Below, in pieces: positions 1-13,005 of a DNA stretch of 64,000 nt (position 1 is its first letter; each line of letters opens with the position of its first letter). A model generated the notes under the pieces. It saw only the letters and a program-made list of their open reading frames with translations. It ran no database searches and was not told the DNA's origin. Position numbers and translations under genes: made by a program. The stretch is from Tepidanaerobacteraceae bacterium (GTDB lineage: Bacteria; Bacillota; Thermosediminibacteria; Thermosediminibacterales; Tepidanaerobacteraceae): NCBI GenBank assembly GCA_024655905.1, contig JANLFP010000005.1, positions 168,588-232,587 of the forward strand, given 5' to 3'.

Positions 1-1037
1 AATTTTTTTATGAGCTGCGAAAGGCTCACCCCCAAAAGCCTGAGGGGAGTTTTACCGTCCCAGTTTGCCCGGAGCAGCTTCCGGGCGGCGGCATATATGT
101 CGTCGGTGGCACAGGTGCATGGTATGGTCATAGAGCGTGTAATCGTGCCGAAGGAGGCATCCCTCAGCGTAAGGGTTACGGTACGGCCCATGCAGTTTTC
201 CCGGCGTACCCTCCTTCCCACCTGCTCCGCCAGGGAGAGCAGCACCGTCTCAGCCTCTTCGAAGGCCGTCACGTCCCTGGGGAGGGTTATGGAATGGCCC
301 ATGGATTTCGCGGTATCCATGGAATGCGGGTCCACCGGGCTTTCATCGATGCCGTTGGCCGCAAGATGCAAATAGCGTCCGTTCAATCCGAAAGCCCGGC
401 GCAAAAGCTCCTCCGGCACCCGGGCCAGGTCTCCGATGGTGTTGATGTTCATTTTCCCCAAGTTTTCGGCCATGCGGCGCCCCACGCCGAACAGTCTGTC
501 CACTGGCAGGGGCCACAGCAACTGCGGCACGTCCTCCGGCGCCAGCACGGTGATGCCCATGGGCTTTTTCATGTCAGATGCCATCTTGGCCAGCAGCTTG
601 TTGCAGGAAACTCCCACAGAGCACGGCAAATCCAGCTCCTGTTTGAGCGTATTCTGGATCTTTTGCGCAATGGCAACGGAATCCCCGAAAAGACCCTCGC
701 ACCCGGTCACATCCAGCCAGGCCTCGTCTATGCTGAACACTTCCACCATGGGCGTAAACCTGCCCAGGATATCCATCACCCTGCTGCTGGCCCTGACATA
801 TAAATCATAGTCCGGCTTTATAAAAATGGCTTGAGGACACAGTTTTTTCGCCTGCCAGTTTGGCATGGCGGTCTTCACCCCGAAGCTACGGGCCTCATAG
901 GATGCGGTGAGGATGATGCCGTTGCGCTTTCTGGGGTCTCCAGCAACCAGTATGGGCTTCCCCTTGAGACTGGGATCTTGTGCCTGGTGGCAGGAAGCAT
1001 AAAAGGCATTCATATCCACATGAATGATGGGAAGCAT
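1..1037 (-). CDS. dinB: DNA polymerase IV (Y-family), C-terminus cut by window edge
   Basis: Error-prone translesion polymerase. The minus strand reads 345 codons from an ATG at 1037 (GGAGA ribosome site 7 nt upstream) and is still open at position 3. N-terminal HVDMNAFYAS supplies the first catalytic Asp, followed by YEARSFGVK, and SIDEAWLD carries the second acidic pair. A helix-hairpin-helix (GVGRRMAENLGKMN) and the little-finger domain follow. Family length is about 350-420 residues, so only a short C-terminal tail should be missing. It has no obvious operon partner; nifJ lies upstream on the same strand behind its own terminator. The Y-family motifs make the call secure; the symbol assumes the DinB rather than the UmuC-like branch. 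Confidence 0.93.
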   Translation of the reverse strand, partial: MLPIIHVDMNAFYASCHQAQDPSLKGKPILVAGDPRKRNGIILTASYEARSFGVKTAMPNWQAKKLCPQAIFIKPDYDLYVRASSRVMDILGRFTPMVEVFSIDEAWLDVTGCEGLFGDSVAIAQKIQNTLKQELDLPCSVGVSCNKLLAKMASDMKKPMGITVLAPEDVPQLLWPLPVDRLFGVGRRMAENLGKMNINTIGDLARVPEELLRRAFGLNGRYLHLAANGIDESPVDPHSMDTAKSMGHSITLPRDVTAFEEAETVLLSLAEQVGRRVRRENCMGRTVTLTLRDASFGTITRSMTIPCTCATDDIYAAARKLLRANWDGKTPLRLLGVSLSQLIKK

Positions 1038-1104
1038 AACACCATCTCCGAACAATTGTTCTACAATCTATTTTATATCCTATATAATAAAAAGTCAAGG
1101 TCGG

Positions 1105-1137
1105 GTTTGAGTCAGGGGACGGTTCCCTGACTCAAAC
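1105..1137. repeat. REP-like palindrome (GAGTCAGGG family), copy 1
   Basis: Perfect 13-bp inverted repeat (1105-1117 / 1125-1137) with a 7-nt loop containing GACGG. Related GAGTCAGG...CCTGACTC palindromes occur at 16555-16619 and 22459-22503, always between genes. It lies upstream of dinB and downstream of the nifJ terminator. It resembles dispersed REP-type elements of Clostridia; no transposase for it is in this window. Confidence 0.75.
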
Positions 1138-1144
1138 TAATTCA

Positions 1145-1178
1145 TATAAAAAAGAAGACCGGAGATATTCCGGTCTTC
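1145..1178 (-). terminator. Rho-independent terminator of nifJ
   Basis: 10-bp stem GAAGACCGGA/TCCGGTCTTC (1154-1163 / 1169-1178) with a 5-nt loop. On the minus strand it is followed by a T-run (1148-1153). It sits about 55 nt beyond the nifJ stop codon. Confidence 0.85.
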
Positions 1179-1233
1179 GATTTATGGAATTCGCTTTGGA
1201 CTTCAGCGCATTCTGCGGAATCAGTCAAACGAA

Positions 1234-4785
<3,552 letters not shown>

Positions 4786-4910
4786 TTATTGTTTTATTCG
4801 GCTCCTGGAACCGTAAGCCGCAGTCGGTGCGATGCGACTTAAGGTTTTTTGTATACGGGAATGCCAGTTATATGAATTCCACATAAATCATCAAAATCCT
4901 CCCTTTTTTT

Positions 4911-4952
4911 CAAAAAAATCTTGCCAGGCGGAGGGGGTTAATGGCACCTGGC
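4911..4952 (-). terminator. Rho-independent terminator of galU
   Basis: Stem GCCAGG/CCTGGC (4923-4928 / 4947-4952) beginning at the galU stop codon, followed on the minus strand by a T-run at 4912-4919. It separates galU from nifJ. Confidence 0.65.
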
Positions 4953-5866
4953 TACTGACTTCTTTCATTCAAGGCCGCGGCTTCTCCTGCCGATCTAAAA
5001 CAATCTCTCATGAGATTCATCAAATATCTGCCGAATTCCTCCTTCAAATCATCCCTCTTCAAAGCATATTCCACCGTGGCTATGAGGTATCCCAGCCTGT
5101 CTCCCACATCGTACCTTCTTCCTTCAAAGTTGTACGCATATATGACTTCGAAGTTCAAAAGTTCCTTCAAGGCATCAGTGAGCTGTATCTCCCCTCCGGC
5201 CCCAGGTTTTGTATTTTCAAGTATCTCAAAGATTCTTGGCGTAATTATGTACCTGCCCAGTATGCCCATTCGGGATGGGGCATCCTTTTTCCGTGGTTTT
5301 TCCACCAAATCGTTCACCTTATAAATATCCCGTTCTATAAAACTGGCATCAATAATGCCGTATTTGTCCACGTCGTTTTCAGGCACCTGCTGTACGCCCA
5401 GGATGGAGCAGTTGAACCTTTCATACACGTTTATCATCTGCCTGAGCACCGGTTCTTTCGCATCTATGACATCATCGCCCAGCATCACGGCAAAAGGCTC
5501 GTTTCCCACAAAAGTTCTGGCACAGTAAATGGCATGCCCGAGGCCCCTGGGCTCTTTCTGCCTTATGTAATGTATATCCACCATGTTGGATATATCCTCC
5601 ACCAGATTCAGGAGGTTCTCCTTCCCCTTTTTCTTCAGTTCCAGCTCCAGCTCAACCGACTTGTCGAAGTGATCCTCTATGGCCCTCTTGTTTCTGCCGG
5701 TAACGATCAGGATCTCCTCTATGCCCGACTTCACAGCCTCTTCGACGATGAACTGTATGGTGGGCTTGTCGACTATGGGAAGCATTTCCTTGGGCTGGGC
5801 TTTTGTGGCGGGCAGAAACCTGGTGCCTAGGCCCGCCGCGGGAATTATGGCTTTTTTTATCTTCAT
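4952..5866 (-). CDS. galU: UTP-glucose-1-phosphate uridylyltransferase
   Basis: Makes UDP-glucose for cell-envelope polysaccharide and, with galE at 28.1 kb, UDP-galactose. 304 residues, the usual size. The nucleotidyltransferase signature [19 protein letters not shown] (residues 13-31) and [11 protein letters not shown] follow the start, with MLGDDVID at the metal site and EKPRKKDAP and GAGGEIQLTDAL further on. ATG at 5866 with an AAGAGGTG ribosome site. The first 63 residues are repeated exactly in a truncated second copy at 49816-50004. Monocistronic, with its own terminator. Confidence 0.97.
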   Translation of the reverse strand: MKIKKAIIPAAGLGTRFLPATKAQPKEMLPIVDKPTIQFIVEEAVKSGIEEILIVTGRNKRAIEDHFDKSVELELELKKKGKENLLNLVEDISNMVDIHYIRQKEPRGLGHAIYCARTFVGNEPFAVMLGDDVIDAKEPVLRQMINVYERFNCSILGVQQVPENDVDKYGIIDASFIERDIYKVNDLVEKPRKKDAPSRMGILGRYIITPRIFEILENTKPGAGGEIQLTDALKELLNFEVIYAYNFEGRRYDVGDRLGYLIATVEYALKRDDLKEEFGRYLMNLMRDCFRSAGEAAALNERSQ

Positions 5867-6373
5867 GGCCGCACCTCTTAAAAATTATTTCGATGAACAA
5901 GACTTTGATTTTGTGTAAAAACCATCTTCCATGCCGGAAACGGTCATTCCTCTCCGGCAGCAAAAGTTGTATCACCCACATTACACCATAGATAATTATT
6001 CTACAACAAAACATGATTTCCTCCAGAAAAGCAGTATTTTCTGCGTCAAAACCGATTTATTTCCTCAGCAATGGCTGTCAAAGGCTGAAAACCATGATAG
6101 CGAGTCATTTGATCGGAAGTTTGAAATTAAAAACGACATGCTGCAAAACTGTACATCTATAGTAAACTCGATTTTGAGGGGTGGCTACATGCTGAATGAA
6201 TATGGTTTTACCGGGGCAAGAAATGATTTTTCGCGGATATTCAATATAGTATTTAATTAGCGGCAACCTGCGGTTATCAGAAGAAACCGCGATCAAGAGG
6301 TATTAATGCTGCGCAAGGATTTGCTGAGAGATATGCTTTCAGCTTAGTTTTCGAGATTTATAACGGCCGGACA
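5867..6373. other. Intergenic region, no gene recognised
   Basis: About 500 bp upstream of galU with only short, low-quality reading frames on either strand. I see no protein similarity, tRNA or repeat. It probably carries the galU promoter, but I could not pick one out with confidence. Confidence 0.5.
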
Positions 6374-6398
6374 AGAAAAGGCCGCGCTTTTGCGCGGC
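6371..6398 (-). terminator. Terminator of the nucleoside operon
   Basis: GC-rich stem GCCGCGC/GCGCGGC (6381-6387 / 6392-6398) with a TTTT loop. On the minus strand it is followed by CCTTTTCTTG. It lies 60 nt past the ribokinase stop and closes the 11-kb operon. Confidence 0.75.
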
Positions 6399-6457
6399 TG
6401 AATTCTTTCGTTTTTACATCTTGCGCTCTGTAAGTTGACTCTAAGTGAAATCACAAT

Positions 6458-7360
6458 TCAATGATTTCTTAAAAAGCCATCCACATCGCTCCTGTACGGA
6501 AGCGAGTCCTGAGCCCCGTATTTTGTGGCGGTCAGGGCTCCCACCGCGTTTGAGAATTTCAAAGCTTCCCCGATATCTTTGCCTTCGGCGAGCGCCACTG
6601 CTAGGGCTGCGTTGAATGAATCTCCGGCCGCCGTTGTGTCCACCGCCTTTACGCGAAATGCTTCCAGGACGATTCTCTCATCCTTGCTTATATAGACGCA
6701 TCCCTTTTCGCCCAGTGTCACGACGACGCTCTTTGCCCCGTATGACAGAAGCACCTCAGCCCCCTCAGATATGTCTTCTTTGCCGGTCAATTTTAATAGC
6801 TCCGTTTCATTGGGAGTAATGATATCGACATACTTGTAGGCATCCGCCGGTAGTTTTTTTGCCGGAGCGGGATTCAAAATCACTTTCGCCCCAATATCGC
6901 GGCACAATTTCATCGCATATTCTACGGTTTCCAGAGGTATTTCCTGCTGAAGAATGACGTAGTCCGAACCGGTCAGATGCTTTTCACATGCCTTTACCCA
7001 GTCTATGTCGAGCTCGCCGTTGGAACCGCCGTAGACAACTATGGTGTTATGGCCTTCTTCATCAACCGTAATCAATGCATTTCCAGTGGGCTTTTCCGAA
7101 TATTTAATGCACGAAGTGTCGATACCTTCGCTTTTAAATCTTTCAACCAGCTCCCTGCCCGCCGCATCACGCCCAACACAGCCGACCATTGCTACTTTTG
7201 CTCCGAGCCTCCTGGCCGCTACGGCCTGATTGGCTCCCTTCCCTCCGGGCGAAACGTAGAACGAAGCAGCCATGATGGTTTCTCCCATTTGCGGCAATTT
7301 GTCCACCCTCGAAGTGTAGTCCATATTGATGCTGCCTATAACGGTTATCTTCAAAAGCAT
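6458..7360 (-). CDS. rbsK: Ribokinase (PfkB family)
   Basis: Phosphorylates ribose, here presumably that freed from nucleosides by the upstream hydrolases, feeding ribose 5-phosphate into the pentose phosphate pathway. About 300 residues, normal for PfkB kinases. Visible are the N-terminal GSINMDYT, the substrate loop GGKGANQAVAARRLG (near 40-55) and the anion-hole/catalytic motif DTTAAGDSFNAA (near residue 240). ATG at 7360 has AGAGG only 2 nt upstream; a TTG at 7354 would give 8-nt spacing and the classic MKITVIGS start, so the true start may be 7354. Last gene of the nucleoside operon, 12 nt after lacI. Confidence 0.95.
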   Translation of the reverse strand: MLLKITVIGSINMDYTSRVDKLPQMGETIMAASFYVSPGGKGANQAVAARRLGAKVAMVGCVGRDAAGRELVERFKSEGIDTSCIKYSEKPTGNALITVDEEGHNTIVVYGGSNGELDIDWVKACEKHLTGSDYVILQQEIPLETVEYAMKLCRDIGAKVILNPAPAKKLPADAYKYVDIITPNETELLKLTGKEDISEGAEVLLSYGAKSVVVTLGEKGCVYISKDERIVLEAFRVKAVDTTAAGDSFNAALAVALAEGKDIGEALKFSNAVGALTATKYGAQDSLPYRSDVDGFLRNH

Positions 7361-7372
7361 CACCTCTTTCTG

Positions 7373-8377
7373 CTATATTTTTGCCACCGATTCCCTTATA
7401 ACAAGTTTGGGCCTTAGTTTTACTTCTTTTTCATGGTTTTCCTCAGCAATGGATTTAATCAGTATCCTTGCCGCCAGACAACCCATCTCGTAAGTGGGCT
7501 GCGCCATGGTGGTGAGCTTGGGCGTCACCACATTCGATACATAGATGTCATCATAGCCGGTGACGGATATGTCATCGGGCACCTTCATGCCGCTTTCTCT
7601 GAGGCATTCCAGAGCGCCTACAGCCATTAAATCGTTGGCGCAGGCTACGGCTGTAAATTTCTTCTTTTTTTTGAGAATCTCCGACATGCATTCATACCCG
7701 CTTCTCATCTTGTAATTTCCTTCCATGATAAGATCCCCGTCCGGGCTTAGACCCGCTTCAGCCATTGCCCTTTTATAGCCTTCAAATCTTTGAATGGCTG
7801 TATGATTCGTCATCGGCCCTGATATATACGCTATTCTTCTGTGATTGTTTTCTATAAGATAGCGGATTATTTCGTACATGCCGCTTTCGCCATCAGCATA
7901 TATATAAGGTACGCCCTTTATATCAATCAATCTGTCCAGCATTACAAAGGGTATTTCGTATTTCAGAAGCATCTTTACATTCTGGTTTTCGGATTTTATG
8001 GTGCTGGTATAAATAATCCCGTCAATGCATTTTTCTTTCAATACCTTAATGTATGTCTTTTCCTTGGCTATATCGTCATCTGTATTGCAGAGTATGATGT
8101 TGTAGCCGTAAATATTGGCCGTATCCTCCACGCCCCGCACCAAATCCGGGAAAAAAGGGTTGGTTATGTCAGGAAGTATAAGGCCGAGGGTGTGTGTCTT
8201 TTTCGTAACCAGGCTCCTTGCCACGCTGTTAGGGCGGTAATTCAGCCTTTTCATGATTTGAAGTATCTTGTCCTTCGTCTCCTTGCTCACACCCTCGTTT
8301 TTATTGTTTATCACCCTCGACACGGTGGTTATCGATACGTTGGCTTCACGGGCTATGTCTTTAATCGTAACGGCCAT
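7373..8377 (-). CDS. LacI-family transcriptional regulator
   Basis: 334 residues with an N-terminal helix-turn-helix (TIKDIAREANVSITTVSRVI, residues 4-23), the hinge-helix region YRPNSVARSL and a periplasmic-binding-protein-like effector domain. It is encoded inside the nucleoside operon: its ATG overlaps the stop of the preceding gene in a TGATG arrangement and ribokinase follows closely. The effector is therefore probably a nucleoside, ribose or a derivative. A palindromic AACGTT-type operator over the operon start site (17815-17833) is its likely target, which would make it autoregulatory; this is inference. Confidence 0.95.
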   Translation of the reverse strand: MAVTIKDIAREANVSITTVSRVINNKNEGVSKETKDKILQIMKRLNYRPNSVARSLVTKKTHTLGLILPDITNPFFPDLVRGVEDTANIYGYNIILCNTDDDIAKEKTYIKVLKEKCIDGIIYTSTIKSENQNVKMLLKYEIPFVMLDRLIDIKGVPYIYADGESGMYEIIRYLIENNHRRIAYISGPMTNHTAIQRFEGYKRAMAEAGLSPDGDLIMEGNYKMRSGYECMSEILKKKKKFTAVACANDLMAVGALECLRESGMKVPDDISVTGYDDIYVSNVVTPKLTTMAQPTYEMGCLAARILIKSIAEENHEKEVKLRPKLVIRESVAKI

Positions 8378-9774
8378 CAGAAGTCACCCTTTGCCGCTTT
8401 TCTCACACATTCAACTGTCCACTTTGATAATTCCCTGATGCTCAGTTTTTTCATTTCCCGCATGTATGTGCAAAGCTCATCGCCTATGGGACGAGTCCAT
8501 TTCTCGCTCAGTGCTTCGGGACCCTTCATTATACCGATTGCGGCGGCTATCTGGGCCGCATTGCAGTCCACATCCTGCCCTTCCTGCGCTATGATTTTCA
8601 TGGTCCTGTCAAAATCGCCGTTCCCGAACCACAGTGCCACTACCTCCGCTGCAGCATTCGGATAAGCGTGGACCCAGTTGTATTTTTCCAAATGCTTTTC
8701 ACACGCTGCCCATGCAGCCCTCCAGTCCTGCTCAAGCCTGCACCTATCCAGCGCGTACTTTACCACCTGGTAATACTCGCTGTCTTCGGGAATCAATTTG
8801 ACTGCATCTTCTACCATCTCTCTAGCATCGCCCTTCACGAAGGCCAGGGAGCACATTGCCGCATTGAATATTTCGCCCAGAACGCCGTTGTTGCGATGGG
8901 ATATTACCCCGTCCCTCCATGCAAGCTCTGCCGCAAGACGGGGATCGCCCGGAGCCGCCATGCCGCACACCGCTCCCCTCATCTGGGCCCCTATCCATTC
9001 CGAATACGGATTGTTGAAAAAGCCGCTTTCCGGCGGGTATATGCCGCATCTCAGATTGCGCAGTGCCACATCCTCCGCCGACCAGCCGAATGGTATCAGG
9101 GCGATCCACTGCCGGGCGATATCATGCGAATCCGTATTGTAGCCCTTTTGCTTAAAGGCCTTCAAAAAAGCCAATTCGTATGTTATATCGTCATTGTACG
9201 TATTGGGTTTTCGCACGTAGCCGTCTATTTCTCCGAATACTTCCTGCAATTTTTCGGCAGTGTAACCTTCCAGGGCCGTGCCCAGGGCGCCGCCGCAAAT
9301 CTGTCCCATCCATCCGGCGTAAATTCTTTCTTCAAATTCTCTTGAAAACACGTCAAACTCATGCCTTTCAAAAGGCCCGGCCGCATTTTTATATTTTTCC
9401 CACGAATCGTATTCCCCGAAGTTCCAGTATGGGGATGCCTGGTCCTTTTTCGCAGTGTAAAGCTCGCGAAATATCATTGAAGTTATCATGTGAAGCCTTG
9501 CCATGTCATTTTCCCCGCATGCTTTCAAACCCTCGGGGATGAGTTGCTCGGCCTTTCCCACATCATATCCTCGATTTTCCATAGACTGGATCGCACCGAT
9601 TATAAGCCTTTCCGGCGCCCCAGAGCCGGGAACTTCGCTGTGCCACAGGATTTTGACGGAAGCATCGGCCTGCTTTTCCAGGTTCGAAATTTCATCCCAT
9701 GTCTGCTCTTCTTCGCTAAGCACCCTGGGCTTTGCGCTTTTTCTCATGTCCCGCTCCATTTCCCACGCTTTCAC
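8377..9774 (-). CDS. ADP-ribosylglycohydrolase-fold protein
   Basis: About 465 residues. The C-terminal two thirds match the ADP-ribosylglycohydrolase (ARH/DraG) family. GWMGQICGGALG replaces the usual GxxxGDAxG entry motif, with T where Asp is expected. TYNDDITYEL corresponds to the metal-binding TNDDT motif, and DVDCNAAQIAAAIG to the C-terminal DxDxNAA motif. The first ~180 residues are an extension I do not recognise. GTG at 9774 is chosen because AGGAGG lies 8 nt upstream; an ATG at 9780 is only 2 nt from it. Embedded among nucleoside hydrolases, a deaminase and ribokinase, it probably cleaves an N- or O-glycosidic bond of a ribosyl compound, substrate unknown. Confidence 0.85.
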   Translation of the reverse strand: MKAWEMERDMRKSAKPRVLSEEEQTWDEISNLEKQADASVKILWHSEVPGSGAPERLIIGAIQSMENRGYDVGKAEQLIPEGLKACGENDMARLHMITSMIFRELYTAKKDQASPYWNFGEYDSWEKYKNAAGPFERHEFDVFSREFEERIYAGWMGQICGGALGTALEGYTAEKLQEVFGEIDGYVRKPNTYNDDITYELAFLKAFKQKGYNTDSHDIARQWIALIPFGWSAEDVALRNLRCGIYPPESGFFNNPYSEWIGAQMRGAVCGMAAPGDPRLAAELAWRDGVISHRNNGVLGEIFNAAMCSLAFVKGDAREMVEDAVKLIPEDSEYYQVVKYALDRCRLEQDWRAAWAACEKHLEKYNWVHAYPNAAAEVVALWFGNGDFDRTMKIIAQEGQDVDCNAAQIAAAIGIMKGPEALSEKWTRPIGDELCTYMREMKKLSIRELSKWTVECVRKAAKGDF

Positions 9775-9857
9775 CCTCATCGCCTCCTTTGATTTAATAT
9801 TCATTCCAAAATAGAAACCGCTGCAGGCTGCTGCCGGGGCCGTTCGGCAAATCGGAA

Positions 9858-11150
9858 TCAATACCTCACTTTCGACTCGCCCCTGCCCTTCTTCAATATA
9901 TTTGCCGCGTGCTTCTGCGCAGTCTTTGAGATATAATCTGCGTCCAGCAGCACCCTTCCGTCCTTTTTTACAAAGCGGCCGCAAACCATGGAATGAACGA
10001 TATTTTCCGGACCGGAACTGTATATTATCGATGCCAGCGGGTTGTAAAGAGGCAGTGTGTTTATTCTGTTCAAATCCCATATTAAAAGGTCGGCGTCGCA
10101 ACCTTCCTCCACTTTCCCGGTGTTAAACCCCAGGGCTCTGTGGCCGTTCATAAGCATGCACCATATTTCCCTGAGGCTGAAGGCCTCCGGCCTGCCACTC
10201 ACAAATTTGCCCGCCAGGGCAAACAGCCTGGCTTGTTCCAAAGGGCTCTGCGTGTTTGAGCTTGCGGCCCCGTCCGTGCCGAAGGCCAGCGGCAGGTTTT
10301 CGCATTCCCTCCATATGCCGCCAAAGCCCATGGAAAGCTTCATATAAGTCTTGGGGCAAACGGCTATGAATGTTTTATCATTGAGATATTTCAAATCATC
10401 CTTTTCAATCCATAGGCCGTGAGCGACAATCACTGGCACATCGAATCCACCAGCGTCATAAAGCGCTCCGAAGGGCGTTCTGCCCAGATCCGACCGGCTT
10501 TTTTCCACCTGGCTTTTGGTCTCGGAAACATGTATGTGAATGCCCACTTCCAGACTCCTTGCCGAATCCACGATTTTTTTCAGCGTATGCGGCGGACATG
10601 TGTAGGGCGCATGAGGTCCCATGCGGAGCCTTATTCTGGGATTTTCGCCATTTTTTTCTTCGATCAGATTGCAGGCCTTCTTCAATTCATCATCAAAATC
10701 AGCACTCACTCCGAATACGGTTGGCGCGATGTCCGCCCTTATGCCGCTTTCCAGGGCCGCCTCATAAATCCTGTCCGCAAACATGTAATGATCCGCAAAG
10801 GCTGTCACGCCGCAGTCTATCATTTCGCATATCGAAAGCAGGGACCCCAGGTAGGCTTCATCGCCGGTCAGCCTGCTTTCATACGGCCAAATTTTTTCGT
10901 TGAACCAGTCGTCAATGTTCACATCTTCCGCAAGCCCTCTGAAAATGTTCATGGGCGAATGCGTGTGGAGGTTTACAAAGCCCGGCGTGACATAATGGCC
11001 TGAAAGCTCCATTGTTTCGCAGGCGATTTCTTCGATTTTTCTCCCTATTTTCTGTATCCTGCCGTCGCCGATGAGTATATCCGCGTCTTCCGTCACATCG
11101 CCACGCTCGTCTATTATATTCACATTTTTTAAAAGCAGTTCATTCGCCAT
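9858..11150 (-). CDS. Amidohydrolase, cytosine/adenosine/SAH deaminase-like
   Basis: 430 residues of the MtaD/SsnA branch of the metal-dependent amidohydrolases, which hydrolytically deaminate purine bases, nucleosides or S-adenosylhomocysteine. The metal site HTH is in PGFVNLHTHSPMN (near residue 62). Other conserved elements are GPHAPYTCP, HIHVSETKSQV, VAHGLWI and FGTDGAASSN. ATG at 11150 lies inside the end of the preceding nucleoside hydrolase (11-nt overlap), implying translational coupling. In this operon it would deaminate a base or nucleoside taken up by the ABC system before or after ribose removal. The exact substrate cannot be fixed from sequence. Confidence 0.9.
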   Translation of the reverse strand: MANELLLKNVNIIDERGDVTEDADILIGDGRIQKIGRKIEEIACETMELSGHYVTPGFVNLHTHSPMNIFRGLAEDVNIDDWFNEKIWPYESRLTGDEAYLGSLLSICEMIDCGVTAFADHYMFADRIYEAALESGIRADIAPTVFGVSADFDDELKKACNLIEEKNGENPRIRLRMGPHAPYTCPPHTLKKIVDSARSLEVGIHIHVSETKSQVEKSRSDLGRTPFGALYDAGGFDVPVIVAHGLWIEKDDLKYLNDKTFIAVCPKTYMKLSMGFGGIWRECENLPLAFGTDGAASSNTQSPLEQARLFALAGKFVSGRPEAFSLREIWCMLMNGHRALGFNTGKVEEGCDADLLIWDLNRINTLPLYNPLASIIYSSGPENIVHSMVCGRFVKKDGRVLLDADYISKTAQKHAANILKKGRGESKVRY

Positions 11151-12069
11151 ATTTTTTCATCAGCCTCTTCAGCAGCCTCACAAAACCTTCCCTTGAAAGA
11201 TCAACTCCCACAGATGCATTCGGGCGAAGGCCGCGGACATTGTATACATCCACCACCGTCTTGCCGCTGGTGTGCACCCCTCTGGTCTCCACATCCACAT
11301 GATACTGTTTCGTCTCCATGAGGTCCGGCTCTATGACGCTCGCCATGGCGAAGGGATCGTGCATGGGCACGCCCTCAAAGCCGAACTCCCTAACAAAATC
11401 CAGGGATGACAGCAGGATTTCTCCCACCGTGCGGGATACCCTGTTGCCCAGATTAAAAAACTCTTCTATCTCGTCCTCAAAAACCATGGCCCTGTTTGTG
11501 ACATCCAGGCCCACCATGGTCAAATCTATGCCGGATTCAAAAACTATCTTAGCGGCCTCGGGGTCCACAAAAATATTGAACTCCGCGGCCGGCGTGTGAT
11601 TGCCCAGGTAGCAGGAGCCGCCCATGAGGGTGATGTGCCCGATTTTCTCTTTCAAATCGGGGTGCAGAAGAAGGGCCGCTGCTATGTTCGTAAGGGGCCC
11701 CAGCGCTATAATATGAATTTTACCCTCATTCTTCAAGGCTTCTTCATATATGATTTCATGCGGCTTTTCTTTAGAAAAATCAAAGTCCGCACGCGGGAGC
11801 ACGATGTTTTTCAGGCCTGTATCGCCGTGAACGAATTCCGCCGTGGAAAGTTCCCTGAGGAGAGGCTTTGACGCTCCAACGGAAACCCTGCATTTCCCGC
11901 CAGCAAAGGCCACCAAATCCCGGGCGTTTTTCGAGGTTTTGTCAATGGTCTGGTTTCCGGCCACAACGGTTACTGCTTTAATGTCCAGCTCGTCGGAGGC
12001 GAAAGCCATGAAAAGTGCAACCGCATCGTCCAGCCCCGGATCGCAATCTATAATCACCGGAATGCTCAT
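11140..12069 (-). CDS. Nucleoside hydrolase (IunH/Rih type), copy 2
   Basis: Cleaves the N-glycosidic bond of ribonucleosides to free base and ribose. The calcium-binding signature DCDPGLDDAVAL opens the protein (residue 8 onward), with VVAGNQT, HGDTGL, GPLTNIA, AAEFNIFVDPEAA and HDPFAMA further on, all expected for the family, at about 309 residues. Two ATGs in a row (12072 and 12069) follow GAGGTG; the second has the better spacing. A paralogue is immediately upstream (12079-13005), differing in the active-site entry (GLDD against GHDD), which suggests different base preferences. Third-from-middle gene of the nucleoside operon. Confidence 0.95.
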   Translation of the reverse strand: MSIPVIIDCDPGLDDAVALFMAFASDELDIKAVTVVAGNQTIDKTSKNARDLVAFAGGKCRVSVGASKPLLRELSTAEFVHGDTGLKNIVLPRADFDFSKEKPHEIIYEEALKNEGKIHIIALGPLTNIAAALLLHPDLKEKIGHITLMGGSCYLGNHTPAAEFNIFVDPEAAKIVFESGIDLTMVGLDVTNRAMVFEDEIEEFFNLGNRVSRTVGEILLSSLDFVREFGFEGVPMHDPFAMASVIEPDLMETKQYHVDVETRGVHTSGKTVVDVYNVRGLRPNASVGVDLSREGFVRLLKRLMKKYGE

Positions 12070-12078
12070 CATATCACC

Positions 12079-13005
12079 TCAATCATAGTGCTTCATAGCA
12101 TCAAAAATCATTTTTATGAACCGTTCCCTGTCGATGTCAAAAGCCACATCGGCATTTTTATCCTTTTTCAGAACATTGTAATAATCCACCACGGTGGCGC
12201 CGGTGGTAAATTCGCCGCTGGTTTCAATATCCACATGGAGTTTTCTGGTAGCAATCATGCCGGGATCGATAACCCATGCCACTGCACACGGGTCATGCAG
12301 CGGACTGCCCTTGAACCCGAAGCGGGAATGGAATTTGCCAAAGAAATCCAGAAGTTCGGCCACCATCGTTGCAACTTTTCTATTCATCTTTCTCAAAGTT
12401 TCCACTTCATCCTCGTATATCTGAGCCCTATGGGTGACGTCCAGGCCGCACATGGTAATCGGTATACCGGAACCAAATACGATGCTTGCGGCTTCCGGGT
12501 CTACCAGTATATTGAACTCCGCCGCCGGGGTCCAGTTTCCGCCAAAGCATGCCCCGCCCATGAGGGAAATCCTCTCTATGCCTTCTTTTATCTCCGGATG
12601 GGAGATAAGTGCCATTGCGATATTTGTCAGCGGCCCGGTGGGAATGAGGGTTACCTTTGCATCGCTCTTCCTGACGGTGTCGACTATGACCTCCACCGCT
12701 CCCCTTTTGCTGGGTTTGAGCTTTGACGGCGGAAAAGCCGGGCCGTCCAGGCCGCTTTCTCCGTGGACTTCCGGTGCTATGATCAGATCCCGCATCAGGG
12801 GTTTTGCCGCACCTGCGGCCACTTCCACTTCTATCCCGGCGAAATCCAAAACGTTCAGTGCGTTTCTCAAAGTCTTCTCCAGCGTCTGATTTCCGGCCAC
12901 GGTTGTTACCGCCTTCACATCCAGCGCATCGCTGGCAAATGCCAGAAGAAGCGCAATGGCGTCGTCATGGCCCGGATCGCAGTCTATTATTACTGGCTTT
13001 TTCAT
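12079..13005 (-). CDS. Nucleoside hydrolase (IunH/Rih type), copy 1
   Basis: 308 residues with DCDPGHDDAIALLLAF at residue 8, VTTVAGNQT, HGESGLDGP, GPLTNIAMAL, AAEFNILVDPEAA and a C-terminal HDPCAVA motif, the complete nucleoside hydrolase fingerprint. ATG at 13005 with AAGGAAG upstream; the start overlaps the stop of the permease gene by 4 nt (ATGA). Tandem with a second hydrolase 9 nt downstream. The pair probably handles purine and pyrimidine ribonucleosides imported by the adjacent ABC transporter. Confidence 0.95.
   Translation of the reverse strand: MKKPVIIDCDPGHDDAIALLLAFASDALDVKAVTTVAGNQTLEKTLRNALNVLDFAGIEVEVAAGAAKPLMRDLIIAPEVHGESGLDGPAFPPSKLKPSKRGAVEVIVDTVRKSDAKVTLIPTGPLTNIAMALISHPEIKEGIERISLMGGACFGGNWTPAAEFNILVDPEAASIVFGSGIPITMCGLDVTHRAQIYEDEVETLRKMNRKVATMVAELLDFFGKFHSRFGFKGSPLHDPCAVAWVIDPGMIATRKLHVDIETSGEFTTGATVVDYYNVLKKDKNADVAFDIDRERFIKMIFDAMKHYD

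Noticed and set aside
4832..5830. 332-codon open frame on the plus strand
   Set aside because: Exactly antisense to galU, no ribosome site, composition of a shadow frame.
7841..8665. 274-codon plus-strand frame over lacI and the ARH gene
   Set aside because: Spans two real minus-strand genes; hydrophobic pattern is an antisense artefact.
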